From Mycobacteroides immunogenum (GTDB taxonomy: Bacteria; Actinomycetota; Actinomycetes; Mycobacteriales; Mycobacteriaceae), in contig NZ_CP011530.1 of assembly GCF_001605725.1 (NCBI RefSeq), forward strand, positions 2,914,001 through 2,978,000: DNA of 64,000 nt, read 5' to 3'. A model generated the notes under the pieces. The model saw nothing but the letters and a program-made list of their open reading frames with translations. It ran no database searches and was not told where the DNA came from. Shown here piece by piece: positions 63,177 to 64,000 of the stretch (position 1 is the first letter of the stretch; each line of letters opens with the position of its first letter). Position numbers and translations under genes: made by a program.

Positions 63177-64000
63177 CAGGATAGGTCGTACCCGAGCCGC
63201 TCAGCCAGCTTGTGCAACAGGCCAATCGCGGCCTCCGCGATCACCGTTCCCGGAGGGAAGATGGCCGCGGCGCCCGCCTCGTACAGCTCGTCGAAATCAC
63301 CCGGCGGGATCACGCCGCCCACCACGATCATGATGTCGGGGCGTCCCACCTCGGCGAGCGCCTCACGCAGCGCCGGAACCAGGGTCAGGTGACCCGCCGC
63401 CAGCGAAGACACGCCAACCACGTGCACGTCGTTGTCGGCGGCCTGCCGCGCGACTTCCTCGGGTGTCTGGAACAGCGGACCCACGTCGACGTCGAAACCG
63501 ATGTCGGCGAAGGCCGTTGCGATCACCTTCTGCCCACGGTCGTGCCCGTCCTGCCCCATCTTGGCGACGAGCACACGGGGCCGCCGGCCGTCGGCGTCGG
63601 CGAACTTCTGCACCAGCTCGGTCGCTTGGGTGACGGCACCACCCGTGCCACCTCGCCCCACTTCGTCCCGATACACCCCGCTGATGGTACGGATTTCGGC
63701 CTGGTGGCGTCCGTAGACCTTCTCCAGCGCGTCCGAGATTTCCCCGACCGTCGCCTTGTGCCGGGCGGCATTGATGGCCAGCGCCATCAGGTTGTTACCC
63801 AACCCGTCTTCCCCGGAACGGCTGGAATCAGCTGCCGCGCGAGTCAACTCGGCCAGGGCGGCCTGTACCGCATCGTTATCGCGTTCGGCACGGAGTTGCT
63901 GCAGCTTCGCCAGCTGCTCGGCCCGCACGCGAGAATTCTCGACCTTGAGAACTTCGATCTGCTGGTCCTCGGCAACCTGATACTTGTTGACACCGATCAC
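63176..64000 (-). CDS. mutB: Methylmalonyl-CoA mutase large subunit (5' part outside window)
   Basis: The last 274 residues of the mutase: the end of the catalytic barrel and the B12-binding domain with the His ligand in GQDGHDRGQKV and the VGVSSLAAGH and VVGGVIPPGDF loops. The frame stays open to the window edge, so the true start lies beyond. The enzyme interconverts methylmalonyl-CoA and succinyl-CoA. Confidence 0.96.
   Translation of the reverse strand: MIGVNKYQVAEDQQIEVLKVENSRVRAEQLAKLQQLRAERDNDAVQAALAELTRAAADSSRSGEDGLGNNLMALAINAARHKATVGEISDALEKVYGRHQAEIRTISGVYRDEVGRGGTGGAVTQATELVQKFADADGRRPRVLVAKMGQDGHDRGQKVIATAFADIGFDVDVGPLFQTPEEVARQAADNDVHVVGVSSLAAGHLTLVPALREALAEVGRPDIMIVVGGVIPPGDFDELYEAGAAAIFPPGTVIAEAAIGLLHKLAERLGYDLS

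Overview
The window is about 64 kb of GC-rich chromosome from a mycobacterium. The order of housekeeping genes (mutB-meaB, ileS, dinX, ansA, lspA, rluD, dnaE1, ilvA, treX, the bio genes, nadABC, hisDCBH-priA-impA-F-I, bcpB, trpE-C-B-A) runs parallel to the Rv1493-Rv1613 part of M. tuberculosis as I remember it. It is interrupted by loci typical of a rapidly growing relative. The Mycobacteroides (abscessus-chelonae) group is the most likely source, but that is inference. I saw no tRNA, rRNA, CRISPR array, transposase or prophage. The phiRv1 prophage that lies beside bioB in some M. tuberculosis strains is absent.

Layout. 1-5150: trp operon on the minus strand (trpE, a trp-linked membrane protein, trpC, trpB, trpA running off the window). 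5217-10648: accessory block with a MarR regulator divergent from an mmpS-mmpL pair, a HIT protein and a nitroreductase. 10672-17536: bcpB, then a tightly overlapped his operon. 17650-23697: a deazaflavin-family enzyme, nadA-nadB-nadC with a divergent NrtR-type regulator, and a secretory-type lipase. 23704-29952: accessory block with TetR/FAD monooxygenase, a Lys/Thr-rich exported protein, and LysR/malate:quinone oxidoreductase. 29936-35881: biotin block with bioB-bsaP-DUF2567 and bioF-bioD on either side of the repressor gene bioQ, plus bioA. 35957-44401: acyltransferase-SGNH, treX, ilvA, a Ddn-like protein and a run of small membrane proteins. 44573-54116: ArsR regulator, dnaE1, a lipoprotein, rarD, rluD-like, lspA, ansA and dinX. 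54170-59550: methyltransferase, ileS with its T-box leader, and an MFS exporter. 59633-64000: LysR, a frameshifted DUF294 nucleotidyltransferase gene, an exonuclease, meaB and the 3' part of mutB.

How the genes work together. Most of the window is amino-acid and cofactor supply: tryptophan, histidine, NAD, biotin and branched-chain precursors. Many neighbours overlap by ATGA, GTGA or TTGA, which implies translational coupling. Control is visible at several points. A palindrome overlaps the nrtR promoter. Two identical BioQ-type palindromes sit at the bioB/bioQ and bioF promoters. A translational T-box leader precedes ileS. Several divergent regulator-target pairs (marR/mmpSL, tetR/monooxygenase, lysR/mqo, lysR/MFS) have dyads between them. 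The least explained items are a 15-bp-arm inverted repeat upstream of mmpS, a nested hairpin at the probable 5' end of a DUF5313 mRNA, a 19-bp-arm hairpin between a methyltransferase gene and ileS, an operator-like palindrome before a set of unknown membrane proteins, and the Lys/Thr-rich exported protein.
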